A stretch of 64,000 nt of DNA from Channa striata (Eukaryota > Chordata > Actinopteri > Anabantiformes > Channidae). The position numbers and the translations under genes were made by a program. Positions 1-12,249 of this stretch are shown here, piece after piece. The stretch is taken from NCBI GenBank assembly GCA_033026295.1, contig CM065176.1:10705945-10769944 (forward strand). The letters are read 5' to 3'. How positions within the stretch are numbered: position 1 is the first letter of the stretch; every line of letters begins with the position of its first letter. Under the pieces are notes generated by a model. The model saw only the letters and a program-made list of their open reading frames with translations. It made no database searches and had not been told where the DNA came from.

Positions 1-30
1 GGATTCTGTGCGCACACACACACACACAAA
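1..30. repeat. short CA-rich microsatellite
   Basis: A run of alternating CA dinucleotides at the very left edge, about 16 bases long, directly visible. No other function is apparent. Confidence 0.7.
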
Positions 31-46
31 ATGTTGAGCTTGAAGC

Positions 47-245
47 TTAAAAAGTCAAACAAAATAAGCAAAGAATAATTAGAGGTCCACTTTGATGGGA
101 GAGTAGGATCATTGTTTCTGCAGCCACTGGGGGGGACTCTTCACGGCGCTTGGCAAGTTCGCTGGTATCAAGCAAATCTGGAAATGAAAGATTGGTGTGC
201 TTCCCAGTTGCAAAGCGATAAACAGCTCCTGGGGTTTTTGGTCTC
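47..245 (-). CDS. weak candidate terminal coding exon, gene unknown
   Basis: On the minus strand a pyrimidine-rich tract ending in TAG/G (acceptor AG at 247-246) precedes an open frame of about 65 codons ending in TAA at 47. The reading contains GAVYRFATGKHTN and SFPDLLDTSELAKRREESPP, followed by a hydrophobic tail. I do not recognise the protein. An open frame of this size can occur by chance, and no partner exon was found between it and ldha. If real it would be the last exon of a minus-strand gene whose other exons lie in between or are alternative. It could equally be non-coding. Confidence 0.18.
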
Positions 246-249
246 CTAT

Positions 250-2470
250 TAAAAAGAAGTTTCGTGTTCTCCCATGTGCGTGCAGACACATATGCATGTG
301 CACATGTGGATGTGCACTTTTTTGCACATAAATGCTTGTTTGTGTGTGTTTAAAAAAAAGAACAGAGGGGAAGGGGAAGGTTAAACCCACACAGCTGTTC
401 TACAAATCAGACTTGGCTGCTGTGTGAATGCCTGCAGGCAGGAAACTCTTATCTACCCTTCCACTCGTTTTCATCATCATTTAGCTGCTCTATAACAATG
501 CCAGGCTGCTGTTCAGGCAGTGAAGTCCAACAACTAACAAGTGCCAACACTGTAACTGAAGTGTTTTAATATGCCTTAATGATGGGAGAAGGCATGTCGT
601 CAATCATAATAGGACACTCCTAGTAATGATGCGCCACATTGATGCAAAGCCTCTGTTTATCCAGCTGGTTTGTTGCACTCATGTTCATACTTTCAATAAT
701 AACTTTGAGACTACACAGATGAGGACACAGCCTGCTTGCTCGTGGCTTCAATTAGCATCTGATAAGGACCAGGGGACTCGGACTGATTTCACATCTGATT
801 ATAATAATATGCCCTATGAAAGGATTAAGACAGCAGGCAGGAAAAACAGTACTCTCATTTCGATGTTCTTGTACAACACACACCAATGTATGCACAGACA
901 TACAACCTCTTTAATCCTAAACCAAAATGCACCCAATCACTCTACAACTGCCACATCATTTCACTCACCTAGCAGAGCTCTCCCTGGGCTTATCACTGCA
1001 TAATTGCTGTTGATTGGTGTATTATTGCTCTGGTTAATCTGCCTGTGGGTGGCTAATAAAGCAGCTCCATCAGGGATGTTATCAATTGTAGGCAGAAGGT
1101 GTGCATGGAGTGAGTCTGGAAGCCAAGACAGGGAGGGAGAGGGAGGGCCAGGAGCGGAGAAGAAAGGGAGAAAGATATGAGGGAAAGGAAGGTGAGAAGT
1201 GACTGTGAGATGAAAGGGAAAGAGGAAGAAGAATGTTTAATTCACGTTGAAAGGCACGGAAGGACAAATTAGCAAGGACGGGTCTGCAATCACACCGGAT
1301 TTGGGGTTTAAATGTTTGTTGTTGGAGACACAGTATGTCAGTTTGAGGTAAGGTAACATCAGTGAGAGGGATGTTGTTCTGACAAAGTAGTGAGAGTAAT
1401 CTCGCTCCCTGGAGAGTCCTTTTATGATTGATGTGGCCTTGTTCCTCGGCCTCCGTTCTATTTCTAAACAGAGGCTGCAGGAGGAGGAGGCTGTGGCGAG
1501 GTGATTAGATTCTTCTCCATTACACAGCAGGATGAGACAGGTAGGATATCACCCACAACAGATACACCTCTCAGTCCCAATGCCCTGTGCAATAACAGCG
1601 TGTTGGCAACTGACCCTGTGGTGTGAGAGGGGCAGCTAATGTGACAAACTCGTGTTTCCTTATTCCACTGGGGGGTTAACACAGATTGGATTGGCACACA
1701 CTCCAGAGACCGTTGAAAGCGGTGGTGGAAGACAAAGACGTGGAGTTCAGTAGCAAGGACAAGGAGAACATTCTTAGAAGATGGGGAAAGTTTGGAGTAC
1801 ACCGCCTTAGGCAAACTGAAGACATTAAACAATGGGAGATGAAGTACGATTTTGCACATATTTAATGGAACTTCATCTGTCTCCAGCAGTGTTTTATACT
1901 GTCATGGTCACACACACACACCTAAACACTCTCAGTCCCGTGTGATAGATTAGACTGAAGCACTGGGACTGTCATTTGAGGGGAATAGAGGAGAGTGAAT
2001 AATGTTGCTGTTTTTGATTCAATACAGTTTTGTACATTGTTAAGTAAGTATATCTGCAGTAGTCTGCAGTGCTCTGTCAACCTCCAAACTGTAAGATATG
2101 TTTGAGCAAATCTATTTTCTTCAGCTTTAATCCACTGACATAACCTAGAGGACTCCTGGGTGTCTTTACACTTCGTACAAACTACATATAGCCGTATATT
2201 ACTGATTAATTCAATATTAAATATTAATTGTGATAAACATCCAATGTCCATGTTTATTCACAAGACAGACATAAATGAATAGGACTTTAGCTGAATGGAA
2301 GGATCTTGTGAAACAGATTCATCTGTGAGCATAATGTATCTAATGCACAAACTTGATTTAACTTTTAATAGGACTCAATAAGTCAAAGTAACCACACTGG
2401 AGAACGTTCCACTTCCTTTATGATAGCGCCTCCTGCTGGAGGCCTGTGTGTATTGAGATAAACTGAGTTT
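250..2470. other. intergenic, no gene recognised
   Basis: No convincing exon was seen. The stretch holds purine-rich tracts (about 1,120-1,240) and AT-rich blocks with TAATT/ATTA-type motifs near 740-830 and 990-1,080 that look like unique, non-repetitive sequence. The minus-strand open frames near 1,464-1,859 and 1,922-2,251 lack splice signals and family resemblance, so I treat them as chance. Confidence 0.5.
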
Positions 2471-2471
2471 G

Positions 2472-2740
2472 CATCCATCCATTATCTGTAACTGCTTCTC
2501 CCCTTCAGGGACACAGGTGAAAGGTGGGGTACAGCCTGGAAAGGTGTATCTCAGGGACAACACAGAGACACATAAAAACAGCTTTGGGCAGTTTAGACTC
2601 TCCGATTAAACTCACATGCACGTCTTTGAAACCCACACATGCAATGTGAGTGTGAGAACATGCTAATTCAACACAGAAAGCCAAAGTGGGACCTTCTAGA
2701 TGTGAGACAGCCATGCCAACCACTCCACCACTGTGCTCCC
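2472..2740 (-). repeat. L2/SINE-like interspersed repeat, reverse orientation
   Basis: The block opens with CCATCCATTATCTG, continues with a stretch like the reverse of 'cagggtgtaccccgcctttc', then 'agactctccgattaa' and 'catgcacgtctttg'. It ends in a segment matching the reverse of the tRNA-like 'gcacagtggtggagtggttagc' head. This is the order of a very common teleost repeat. The same family appears in the opposite orientation at 13,345-13,500 (head half) and 18,787-18,990 (tail half), which supports the assignment. The exact family name cannot be fixed without a repeat library. Confidence 0.65.
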
Positions 2741-3439
2741 TTATAACACGGACCAACAGCTGAAGAACAGCTCTCAGGTGGGAGCTGTTCACAGTGTAAA
2801 ATAAAATTGCACAGTGCAATCGGGTCTCTATCAAGGAAATATCATGTTGCTAAATGGCTTTTTTTTGATTGTTTGGTGTTTTTAAGTATGAAACTGGAAG
2901 ACCTGGAACGCTTTGGCCTGCTGAGGTTTTCATGCTACCCTATGATGATGTGGCTTCAATTTTACAACAAAGCAAAGAGAATGCATTTATGATAAAACTA
3001 TATTTTATTGAAAACACAAACAGAAGATTTAAAACAAAAACAATAACAAAAAAGGAGATGGCATTCATGTAAACATAAAATGTTATGTAATTGTTATTGT
3101 GTTGTTCCTCTAATTCTCCACTCTAAACTAACCACCTTATTTCAATTGTGGAATGTCCACTGTGCTTCTCGAAGCATTTTAAATGAAAAACAGTTTCATT
3201 TAACTAAAAGCTGACTTGGAACCTAAATTGGAGAGTGAACATATCTACCACAATAATAAAGGCCCAGGACAACTTAATACAGCAGAGAAGATTGTAAAAC
3301 TCACACTGTCCTACCTCACAAACACTGCTGGGCCAGAATGAAAGTCATTAAAATCCTGCTCAATGCTGCCAGTCAGTCCCCTTAAAAAAACTTCCCTCTC
3401 TAAGAGAAGTCAGACTGAGAGCCCCCAGAGCCAAATCCA

Positions 3440-4230
3440 CCCACCGTCTGAGTCTGTACCCTAACACGCTAACAGGTGCTCCTCAAGCCACTACTCCATC
3501 AATGAGACCACTTGATGACCTGATGCAGATGAAAGAACTTCAATCCCAATACTTTTAAAAATAATAGAAATGTTTTTGCTCAGTTTCTGCGCAACACCAT
3601 CCTCACCTATCACTCTGTGTGGATGGGACCCTGATTATTGGACATCCGGTGAAATCAGAACATCTCCTCCACAACAAAGAAGACGCAGCAGAGGATGTGT
3701 TGTCAGAGGCAGCAGAAGAATCAATTATGAAGAACCTCTATACTTGCGTCATTAAGTCCACCATGACCTTCTCAAATCCATCTTGTACTCTGTCTCCACT
3801 GCCAAGGACAGGGACAGACTGCGGTGTCTCAGCTGAGGGTGACTAGCTGCAATCTGCCATCGCTGCAGGACCTGCACGACTCCAGCCGCCTGACACATGC
3901 ACATGACATACACATAATTACATCTGACCCCTCCTAGGCTGGAGAGAAAGGAAGAGACTGTGGTCCGGCAGAATCAGAACCTCACACCACAAGTCTTATT
4001 TGTTCCTGGCTGCTGTTGGCCTTGTTAACCAGACCCAGGCCTCATGTCCCACTGCTCGTTGCATTCCTTAGATGGGTCTCAGGGGACGACTAATACATTC
4101 TCTACTGTCAACGTTTATGACTATTTATGTCTTTGTTTGTGTGTCTTGTGTCTACTTTGTGCACCAACTCCCCATGTGAAACATACTTGGCAATAAACCC
4201 GTTTCTCATTCAGATTTTGGTTCTGATGAC
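3440..4230 (+). repeat. decayed LINE 3' portion (candidate)
   Basis: A short plus-strand reading at about 3,847-3,890, SCNLPSLQDLHDSS, resembles the C-terminal 'lpsLqdLh' segment seen after the reverse transcriptase of teleost LINEs. The block ends at about 4,181-4,228 with 'acttggcaataaaccc' followed by 'ttctcattcagatttt' and 'ttctgatga', a typical LINE tail of the 'ttctgattctga' kind. Reading frames are broken throughout. The left border is a guess. Confidence 0.4.
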
Positions 4231-4499
4231 TGGGCTTGTGTTGTAGTGAGGTCGTCCACACAGCAGTGGGCGCTGAAACCCTGATCATCTGCAAAAATAT
4301 GACATAATGAGCCCGAGTGTGTTAGAGTCATTTTTCCCATTTAGAGCTCTGAACCTAAAACACATTGTTTAGGTCTTACATTTACAGTCGGAGAGGCTAC
4401 TGTTAAAAATCTGCATGGAGTTTATCTATAACTCGTAAAATGGTCCCGGGGTAGAGGATTTTCTTTTCTATCGTTTTTTTTTTCTGAATATTAAGAAGA

Positions 4500-4665
4500 A
4501 GCAGAGATGCTCGTTATGATCAGGGCCCCGTCGCCGCATCCTGCGTCGGACGTGACACGGACCACGCGCAGTGATGGTCCCAGGCCAGGCTCATTAACAT
4601 GCGCATGCGTCACGTCCACGGGGGCGGGCCGCCTTTAAATAGCGCGTGACAGTCCCAGCGCTGCA
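4500..4665 (+). promoter_or_regulatory. ldha: ldha core promoter with GC box, TATA-like box and hypoxia-response-type motifs
   Basis: This is the only strongly GC/CpG-rich segment upstream of ldha. It contains a GC box (GGGGCGGGCC, 4,621-4,630) and an AT-rich TATA-like TTTAAATAG (4,634-4,642). Four RCGTG cores lie within 100 bp: ACGTG at 4,550-4,554, CACGC at 4,563-4,567 (reverse), CACGT at 4,611-4,615 (reverse) and GCGTG at 4,644-4,648. RCGTG is the core bound by HIF-1, and LDHA is a classic HIF-1 target in vertebrates. The transcription start is inferred to be about 4,660-4,670, roughly 25-30 bp past the TATA-like box. Binding itself is inference. Confidence 0.6.
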
Positions 4666-4741
4666 CCACTTCTGCGGAAAGGCTGCACGAGGACCTGTCA
4701 CATTCCCGCCCGACGCGTCACCTCCACACCGAACCCGAACG
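4666..4741 (+). other. ldha: ldha non-coding exon 1
   Basis: The GC-rich segment after the TATA-like box ends in a good splice donor, AACG/GTAAGA, with GT at 4,742-4,743. Exon 2 begins exactly at the ATG (6,340). A separate 5' UTR exon ending just upstream of the start codon is the usual LDHA arrangement. The 5' end is approximate. The intron to 6,339 holds no recognised feature. Confidence 0.6.
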
Positions 4742-6339
4742 GTAAGAAAACCCGTCCGACCAAACAAGTAGAGCCGAACACCTGTTCGCATCTGTGGGGA
4801 TGATTCGGTTCCGCCCGTTCGTCTTTTGCCCGTTTCGTCTCCTGGGGGGGGACGTGTCTCTGTGCAATCAGCGCTCATTGGCGTCAGGCTGCACTTCGCA
4901 TTTGTCAGGACGTGGTTTTGCGAAATGACCAAGGCGGATGTAGAATAAGCAGCTTCCCATTTGTTGCAATAACGCTCATATCTGTGAAATGAATGGGAAT
5001 CACGTAGGGACATATTTTTATAAATCCGAACCTATAACATGTATGATGGAAATTGCAGTCGGGATGTACAGTAAAATGTATCCCGACATTCATACGGCCT
5101 GTCCCGTTATTATCAGGGGACGGACTTGCCCTCCGTTATCCCGACAGTAGCCGCTGGCTAACAGGAAGTGCGTGACTTTAATATTAGGAATGTTGGCACA
5201 GCACTCACGTTATCACCGACCTTTCAGTGATGTGGGAACGTTAATGCCACTTATGTTAATTATTCAAATGATTTTACTATTTGGCTTTATAATTTCTAAT
5301 TTGTCACAGTGATGAATCCGAGACTGGCAGGTTCTGAGGCTGGTCCAGATGCTACACCTCAGCTGTGAGACCTGACACCCCGTCAGACCACATTACTGGC
5401 CTTTTACTGACCCCCACAACTTAAATGTCATAACGTTGCCTGCGGGGAATATGATAATACAAGCGTGCATAAAGCAGCTCTCATTGTGCATCGAGCAAAA
5501 TTTAAATCCCAGAAATTCATAAAAATCCAAACTTGCTAATACTTCCTTTAATCCTCAGTCACTCGGGTTACTAAGGGCTCCTCTTCTGAAAAGGAAACTC
5601 TGCTCACCTCATGGTCAGGTCCAAAAATGTAGTTCCAGCTCTAAATGAGGTAATTGGTTAAGGGGATTTAAGGGATGAATGTCCCACTTGCCTTATGTTA
5701 CTATTCTGCACAAAAATCACATGGGAGGTCTTAATAACCTCCCAAAGGAGGTATTACTTGGTAATCCTGTGAGGGATCTCCATGCGTGCTTGTCTCCACA
5801 TCACGGCAAACCAGGGCACTCGTGGTGGCAATGTGAATGCTTGCGCTCAGCCAGGTCTGCCCAATCAGGAAACATTACTGGTAGCATGTGACGTCATCAG
5901 AGGATGGCCTGAGCTGCATGGAGAGCAGTTGCTGTAATTCCCCAGACAGTGGTTGCCATGGAGACCCAGAGGGGCGCTGTAAGTCAATAAGTGGCGCTCG
6001 TAAACCACACTGGAAGTATTGAAGAGTGGTCGGTTGGAAAGAGAAGTGTGGCTGGTAGAAGTCGTATTTGAGTCATCTCTGTAATGATGATGAAATGAGG
6101 GAAACCTTAGTTTGACTCAGAGACTGTGGGATGAGGGAGCAGTCACGTACGCCCTTCAGCAATCCTGCTATTGCTGTGCACTCACAGTGCCACATACATT
6201 ATGCAGCACTACTTCTCATTCTTTCCCTTTTATTGACTCTGTACATCCTCCCTCCTTTCTCATCTTATCCTCCTTCCCTTATTCCTTTCCCCATGTTGCT
6301 CACATGTCTTAATCTCCTTCAACCCCTTCTCTTCTGCAG

Positions 6340-9300
6340 ATGTCCACCAAGGAGAAACTGATCTCTCATGTGATGAAGGAGGAGCCTGTTGGCAGCAGGA
6401 ACAAGGTGACGGTGGTGGGTGTCGGCATGGTGGGCATGGCCTCGGCCATCAGCATACTGCTCAAGGTGAGATGTAAAGAAAGTTAAGTCTTATGCTTGTG
6501 TGTATTACTGAATAGCATGTGGAGTATGGGTGGAACTAAATAACTCAACAGCTTAAAAATGTAAATTTGTGATATTATTTGGTGGGTAAAAGGACCATGA
6601 GAATTTCAAATGCATAAATGGTAACCAAATTCAAAGCATCACTGATAGAAAGAAGAAGGGAACAGAAAGGCTATCAAAACTGCCAAACTGTCGTAAAATA
6701 GACTTGGGTGAGTACATACATTCAGTGCGGTTTTAAAAACTAAATCGCACATGCTGCGTTATTGTACAAAAACTGGGCATGTGCCAGCAGAGTACTGTTA
6801 GGCTAGTAGAAACCAGGTTGGGATATAACCTCAATCAATGGCTTTACTGGTTTAAGTTTTGACCCATTAAAGTCTATGGTCAGTTGTCACAGGATGTGTT
6901 GTATGTGTGATCAGGATTTGTGTGATGAGCTGGCCCTGGTTGATGTGATAGAGGACAAGTTGAAGGGTGAGGTCATGGACCTGCAGCACGGATCCCTCTT
7001 CCTCAAGACACACAAGATTGTAGCTGATAAAGGTGAGTGTGATAACGTCAAGTTTTGACTGGCAAAAAACTTGCTTTAATTCTGACGACACCCAAGCCCT
7101 TGCTGAATAATACATGCTAAACTATTCTGACTGATTCAGAACATTTTTATTTTGACAGACTACAGTGTGACAGCCAACTCCAAGGTCGTGGTCGTGACTG
7201 CTGGTGCCCGCCAGCAGGAAGGCGAGAGCCGTCTTAACCTGGTTCAGCGCAACGTCAACATCTTCAAGTTTATCATCCCCAACATCGTCAAGTACAGCCC
7301 GAACTGCATCCTGATGGTGGTCTCTAATCCAGGTAGGGGGAGTGGATGAAGGAGGGAGAAAATTTAAGTGGGACTGTGGAAGTTGAATGTGGAAGTCTGT
7401 TGCCTTGGCACCTCAGTGAAGGTTTATGGCTATTTCTCCTTGTTCTTTTCCTCACTAGTGGACATCCTGACCTATGTGGCCTGGAAGCTGAGTGGTTTTC
7501 CCCGTCACCGGGTCATTGGCTCCGGCACCAATCTGGACTCTGCCCGTTTCCGCCACCTCATGGCAGAGAAGCTCCACCTCCACCCCTCCAGCTGTCATGG
7601 CTGGATCATCGGAGAGCATGGAGACTCCAGTGGTATGTAGCTGTGACTAAAAATAAAATCTGCCAGCACTCCGCTGTACTGTTTGTTGGCCAAGTCTTGT
7701 GACGGAGCTATATGCGTTTTGTTTGCCTCTGTATGTGAGCATTCAAGATTTACTCAATGTTCTCTATTGTGTCTGTTTCTGATAGTGCCTGTGTGGAGCG
7801 GTGTGAACGTTGCTGGAGTTTCTCTTCAAGGCCTCAACCCAAAGATGGGAGCTGAGGATGATGCTGAGAACTGGAAGGATGTTCACAAGATGGTGGTTGC
7901 TGGGTGAGTACAGTGTATTTGCCAGGAATTCCACCATGAAGGAAAAAAATCCTTTCTGAATTTTCAATCTCACATTTTCATCAGCCACGTGCATAGAAGC
8001 ATCTATTAAACACAGTGGTGGAAGGCATCAATACTGGTTGAAACAGATCTTTAGGGTTCATTTCAAATTTGCTTTTACAATATGACTAAACCTCAGACAC
8101 ATAAATTCCGTAGATCTTGAAAAGCCCTGGTAAGGAATGTAAAATGGCTGTGAAACAGAGGCAAACTGTAGAGTAATGCTGAAAACATCTGTTACCTAGA
8201 AAACAGACAATATTTAAATCCCACAAATGTTGTTCCCCTTACATGAGTGGCTTTAATATGACCTATCTTTGTTTTCCAATCAAACTTTTGGATTTTTTGT
8301 GAAGTTGTGTTGGTATTCCTTTAGGCCAGTAGTCCCCAGCCTTTTTTCACCACAGACACACAATTGTTTTTCACGGACCGGCCTTACAGGTGGGGTGGAT
8401 AAATACAACAAAATAAAATGATACAACCAGCATAAAGACTGGTATTTTGTAAATGTAGTCATACTGAACGTGAATCTACTGTGTATGCGATTTTTATTAG
8501 CAGTGTCCTCGTTGCAGCAACATCAATACATGAGTAACTGCCTGTCAGCCCCACCCTCAGCTTGGAGAGAAATAACCTCCCTCTCTACTCCTGTGTTTGT
8601 GTGGATTTACCCCAACTGATTTACTGGTCATTTTCCCAAATAAAACATCGTCCAGAATCAGATAATAAATAAAACTGAAATAATGTTATGTATTTTTTCT
8701 GTGTGGCCTGGTACCAATCGACCCACGTACTAGTCCACGGCCTGGGGGTCAGGGACCCCTCCCTTAGGCAACACCCTGCAAAGTGTGTATTATTTATCCC
8801 CCCCCTTGTCAGCCAGTCAGCTTTTCAGAGCACTCTTGTCATGTACAACACAATAGGTGGTTCAGTGTATCTTTGCAGAGATTTGAGATATGAAATGGAG
8901 GATTTCAAAACCGGTGCAAAGACACAAAAATCTGCAAATCTGGATTTTTCTCAAACTGCTTGGCCAGTAGGTAAGCAGTATTTTAAATGGACAGGTTTTG
9001 ACTTTTATTTCATTGCATGAAACTAGAAGACATCCTTGTCTTTTCACATTCCAGTCAAAGGCAAACTTGAAAACTGTTCTGTATATTCTCTCATGTTAGT
9101 CTGACTCTCAAACACTGCCTGCATGCTTTCATAAAGTTCATCTAAACACAGCAGACACTGCAGAGTGACGGTTATAAACTTCCCTAGCAAAACTGCATTT
9201 GACACTGAACTATAACAACTAAAAAATTTGCGTTGTGTTGAACAAATGGCTGGAATTCTCAGCAAAAAACCTAGTAAGAGAATGGGATATTAAACAACAA

Positions 9301-9776
9301 CAATGGGAGCAAACAGTTCCAAATATGGAGATGGACTGATGGCCGTTATTTCTGTTCCTGTTTTTATTCCTGTGTGTACTGCAGAGCCTATGATGTAATC
9401 AAGCTGAAGGGTTACACCTCCTGGGCCATTGGCATGTCTGTGGCCGACTTGGTTGAAAGCATCATTAAGAACCTGCACAAAGTGCACCCTGTGTCCACAC
9501 TGGTCCAGGTAACGACCATAGTAGCAAATCATGCAGTTTTACAAAACAGAGTCTGAAGATGTCATAAATTGGCTGCTAACCCTGTCGTCTCCCTTCCCAT
9601 CGCCTCATTAGGGAATGCATGGAGTGAAGGATGAGGTCTTCCTGAGCGTCCCTTGTGTCCTGGGCAACAGCGGCCTGACAGATGTCATTCACATGACCCT
9701 GAAGCCCGAGGAGGAGAAACAGCTGGTGCAGAGTGCTGAGACCCTGTGGGGTGTACAGAAGGAGCTCACCCTGTGA
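6340..9776 (+). CDS. ldha: L-lactate dehydrogenase A chain
   Basis: Reduces pyruvate to lactate with NADH as a cytosolic tetramer, the last step of anaerobic glycolysis. Seven coding exons join in frame: 6340-6465, 6915-7032, 7159-7332, 7459-7632, 7786-7903, 9385-9508 and 9612-9776, for 999 bp and 332 aa, the full family length. Visible signatures are the N-terminal [15 protein letters not shown], the NAD-binding [16 protein letters not shown], the mobile active-site loop [29 protein letters not shown], the [10 protein letters not shown] motif (catalytic Asp/Arg), the GEHGDSS catalytic His motif and KGYTSWAIG. The N-terminus and the C-terminus ending in KELTL match fish LDH-A rather than LDH-B. 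The start is fixed because the splice acceptor abuts the ATG. Intron 6 carries an hAT-like insertion. The gene faces tsg101 tail-to-tail, as in other vertebrates. Confidence 0.97.
8327..8761. mobile_element. non-autonomous hAT-like DNA transposon
   Basis: It lies in ldha intron 6. The left end reads CAGTAGTCCCCAGCC and the right end, read inverted, GAGGGGTCCCTGACC: imperfect terminal inverted repeats of the hAT CAG/GGTCCC type. It is flanked by near-identical 8-bp direct repeats (ctttaggc at 8,319-8,326 and ccttaggc at 8,762-8,769), the target-site size expected for hAT elements. Internal paired phrases (cacggaccgg on the left, tagtccacggcctg on the right) extend the inverted structure. At about 435 bp there is no transposase reading frame. 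Confidence 0.65.
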
Positions 9777-10670
9777 AGAGCCCTCCTCTGAATTCTCCAG
9801 TCCAAGCTGGAACAACCCATTCATGATGTGGTTGATGCCCTCCCTGCGTACCTCCTGTGCTCCTCACGGCAACAGGCGTGAAACCTCTGAATATTTAAAA
9901 ACGGCAGTGTTTGTAGCTAAACCAGTCCACCTAGATGTTGCCTTGATATTTATGCATTGGTGTCAGTTGTTACCCATATGTCCTTGTCCGACCCTGACTG
10001 AATTGTTGAAAACTGGGATGGGATGGATTTGTTGTCCTGTTACATCACTTGTAAGGTCTTTACATGTTAAGCATAAAGATTCTATGTACTGTATGTTACT
10101 GTGTACTGTTGCTTCTTCACTCCTCGTTTGTAGATCTATCTACCCCCCCCCCACACTCCCACTAATCTCTGGGTTTTTCCAAAATATAATGGCGACATTC
10201 CATCTCTGAGGAGGGTTTCCTCACCAGCTACAGTTATACAAAAATGCTGCATATCACTGGTCAAACACCTGTGATACCAAAGTACCTTATTTCACAAAGG
10301 CCATGCTACATCTCTAGATTTGGTCTTTTTAAACAAAACCACAAGTGCACTCCTAGACTTATTTAAAAGGCTACGTCTGAGAATTATGAGGGTTGCTGCC
10401 CAGGTTCCTTGCTATAGTTAACAGAGCCAATGGTACTGTTTGCTAAGGTCACAACTTGGGTGTCAGGATATGAGTAACAATCCTGAAGTGTTCACACCTA
10501 AAATACCTACAAAGGTCTTTGTTTTTGTAGGGCATCAAGACAAAACTTGCCCTTCACCTTAAGATCAATTGTGTATTGCAACAATATTGTCTTCAAATCT
10601 CAGAACTGTAGCTGTAATGTCAACTGGATTTTTTTTGTATAACCTAATAAATCTGCCAGACTACAAATAA
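9777..10670 (+). other. ldha: ldha 3' UTR with polyadenylation signal
   Basis: Following the TGA at 9,774-9,776 the sequence is non-coding. A canonical AATAAA lies at 10,646-10,651, followed by a GT-rich stretch (tctgtcttgtctgcatctgt), so cleavage near 10,665-10,675 is likely. An earlier weaker ATAAAG near 10,071 could give a shorter transcript. Confidence 0.6.
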
Positions 10671-10961
10671 TCTGTCTTGTCTGCATCTGTCATTAGGCTT
10701 AGCAAAAGGCTGTTAACATGTCAACTGACTGGGCTGCTCAAATATACAGCTACAGGTCAACACAAGGTCAAAATGTGCACCTGCTGACACCTTTTAAATT
10801 TCTATATTTGATAAGCAAGAACTACTGGATTCTAAAATGCACTGGCACTTCACAAATGATTCCTTTATAGAAGCTTTAGTTTGACAGTAAAAACTATTGT
10901 AACTTTTCTGTGACTAACCACAAGGTGAAATGTTGAATATCAAAAACACCATTGCATCAGA

Positions 10962-12249
10962 TTTATTTATTTTGGCTGATTTACATAAATCTACAGATAT
11001 AAAAGAACAGGTGGTCTATGGTTGAACTGAAATTGAAGAAAAAAACTAATCATACAATTGAAAGTGCATTTAGTAAGAGTCTAACTTAAATGAAACCTGT
11101 TTGCAAACATTACATAAGTTAATAAAGAATTATACTAATCAAAAACTTTTGTACCCTCCAACACTTTATTCACAACTTTTTACTGAAACTTAAATTTCTC
11201 AGGACTGAGAATGAGTTGATAGCAGAAGAAAAACAGAATTTCCTTTTTAATATGTGACGAGTGTTAAGAGCACCTTCCACCTTCATTAGAAAACATCGTC
11301 TAGAGTAAAACAGCCACTGTGCACGACTGACTGGTTAATGCAATCAAAGGTTGGGCAGAACCAAGCAGCTAAAAAAAAGAACCTTGCTCACACTGCTGTA
11401 AAGAAACATATAGAACATAGTGTGGGGACGAGTGACATGGGAGCGAAATCTCAGCTCGTGAACAAAATTAAACAGTGAAGAAACTGTTTCGGTTCACTTC
11501 ACTGTACTGTTCATCCCTTTGACTCCATGGCTACTGAACATGACAGAGACCTCATGCAGTATTAAAACTTGAGGCTTAACCTATGTCCTTTCTGAAAGTT
11601 TACCCTGGGTATTTATATCAGAGCCTAACCTTTTGATCTGGAAGGGCGAGGATATTTGGGGCTCTCTAAAAAGCCTTTATCTACTAGCTCCTCACAATTT
11701 GTGCTTAGTAGACAAATTACTTTGTCCAGCAAAAACACTGCTCACAGAATCAGTGGGGTGCCCCACAATGCAGCATATACAGATCGACACCAGCTTGGTT
11801 AAACCACAAACGATTGGGGCAAAGGTCACATATACTGTACGCACAATAAGCTCATACCTCATATTTGCCAAACAGCCTGTGGTAAGCAGTTTTTTTTTCT
11901 AACGGTATCTTTTTCATAGTGCAGTGCTTGTGGTTTGCACACATTATTATTAGTCCCAAAATTAATGGTGTCATGTCTGTTACTGCATAATAATATAGTA
12001 TTTGGTCAGATAAAAACACCAATGGTGTCACATTACAACTCTGGCCTTACAGTTTGAAATTTAACTGTGTTAAACAAGACAGTTTAAAGCCTTTACATTT
12101 TGTGTCTCACAAGAAGGTGTTTTTAGAAGAATTTTAAAAAGAAGCAGCTGTTTGAAATACAAGACATTTAAAAGTGAATAAAACAAAGGAGGAAGAGGAG
12201 AGAGTAAGAGAGCATAAAGAAAGACATTTTCCCAGGTATTCAGTGCGGG
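10962..12249 (-). other. tsg101: tsg101 3' UTR
   Basis: Minus-strand sequence after the tsg101 stop codon. Reverse-strand AATAAA signals lie at 11,165-11,170 and 10,962-10,967. The 3' ends of ldha and tsg101 are therefore only about 300-500 bp apart and convergent. No other gene was seen here. The plus-strand open frame near 11,633-11,902 has no supporting signal. Confidence 0.5.

Noticed and set aside
1464..1859. 131-aa minus-strand open frame
   Set aside because: No family resemblance, splice context or promoter. Its length is compatible with chance in this composition.
3880..3905. Resemblance to the reverse complement of miR-210 (miR-210 lies near HRAS in humans)
   Set aside because: It needs an insertion and mismatches, shows no hairpin partner, and falls in a decayed LINE. 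No miR-210 match was seen to the right of lrrc56 either.
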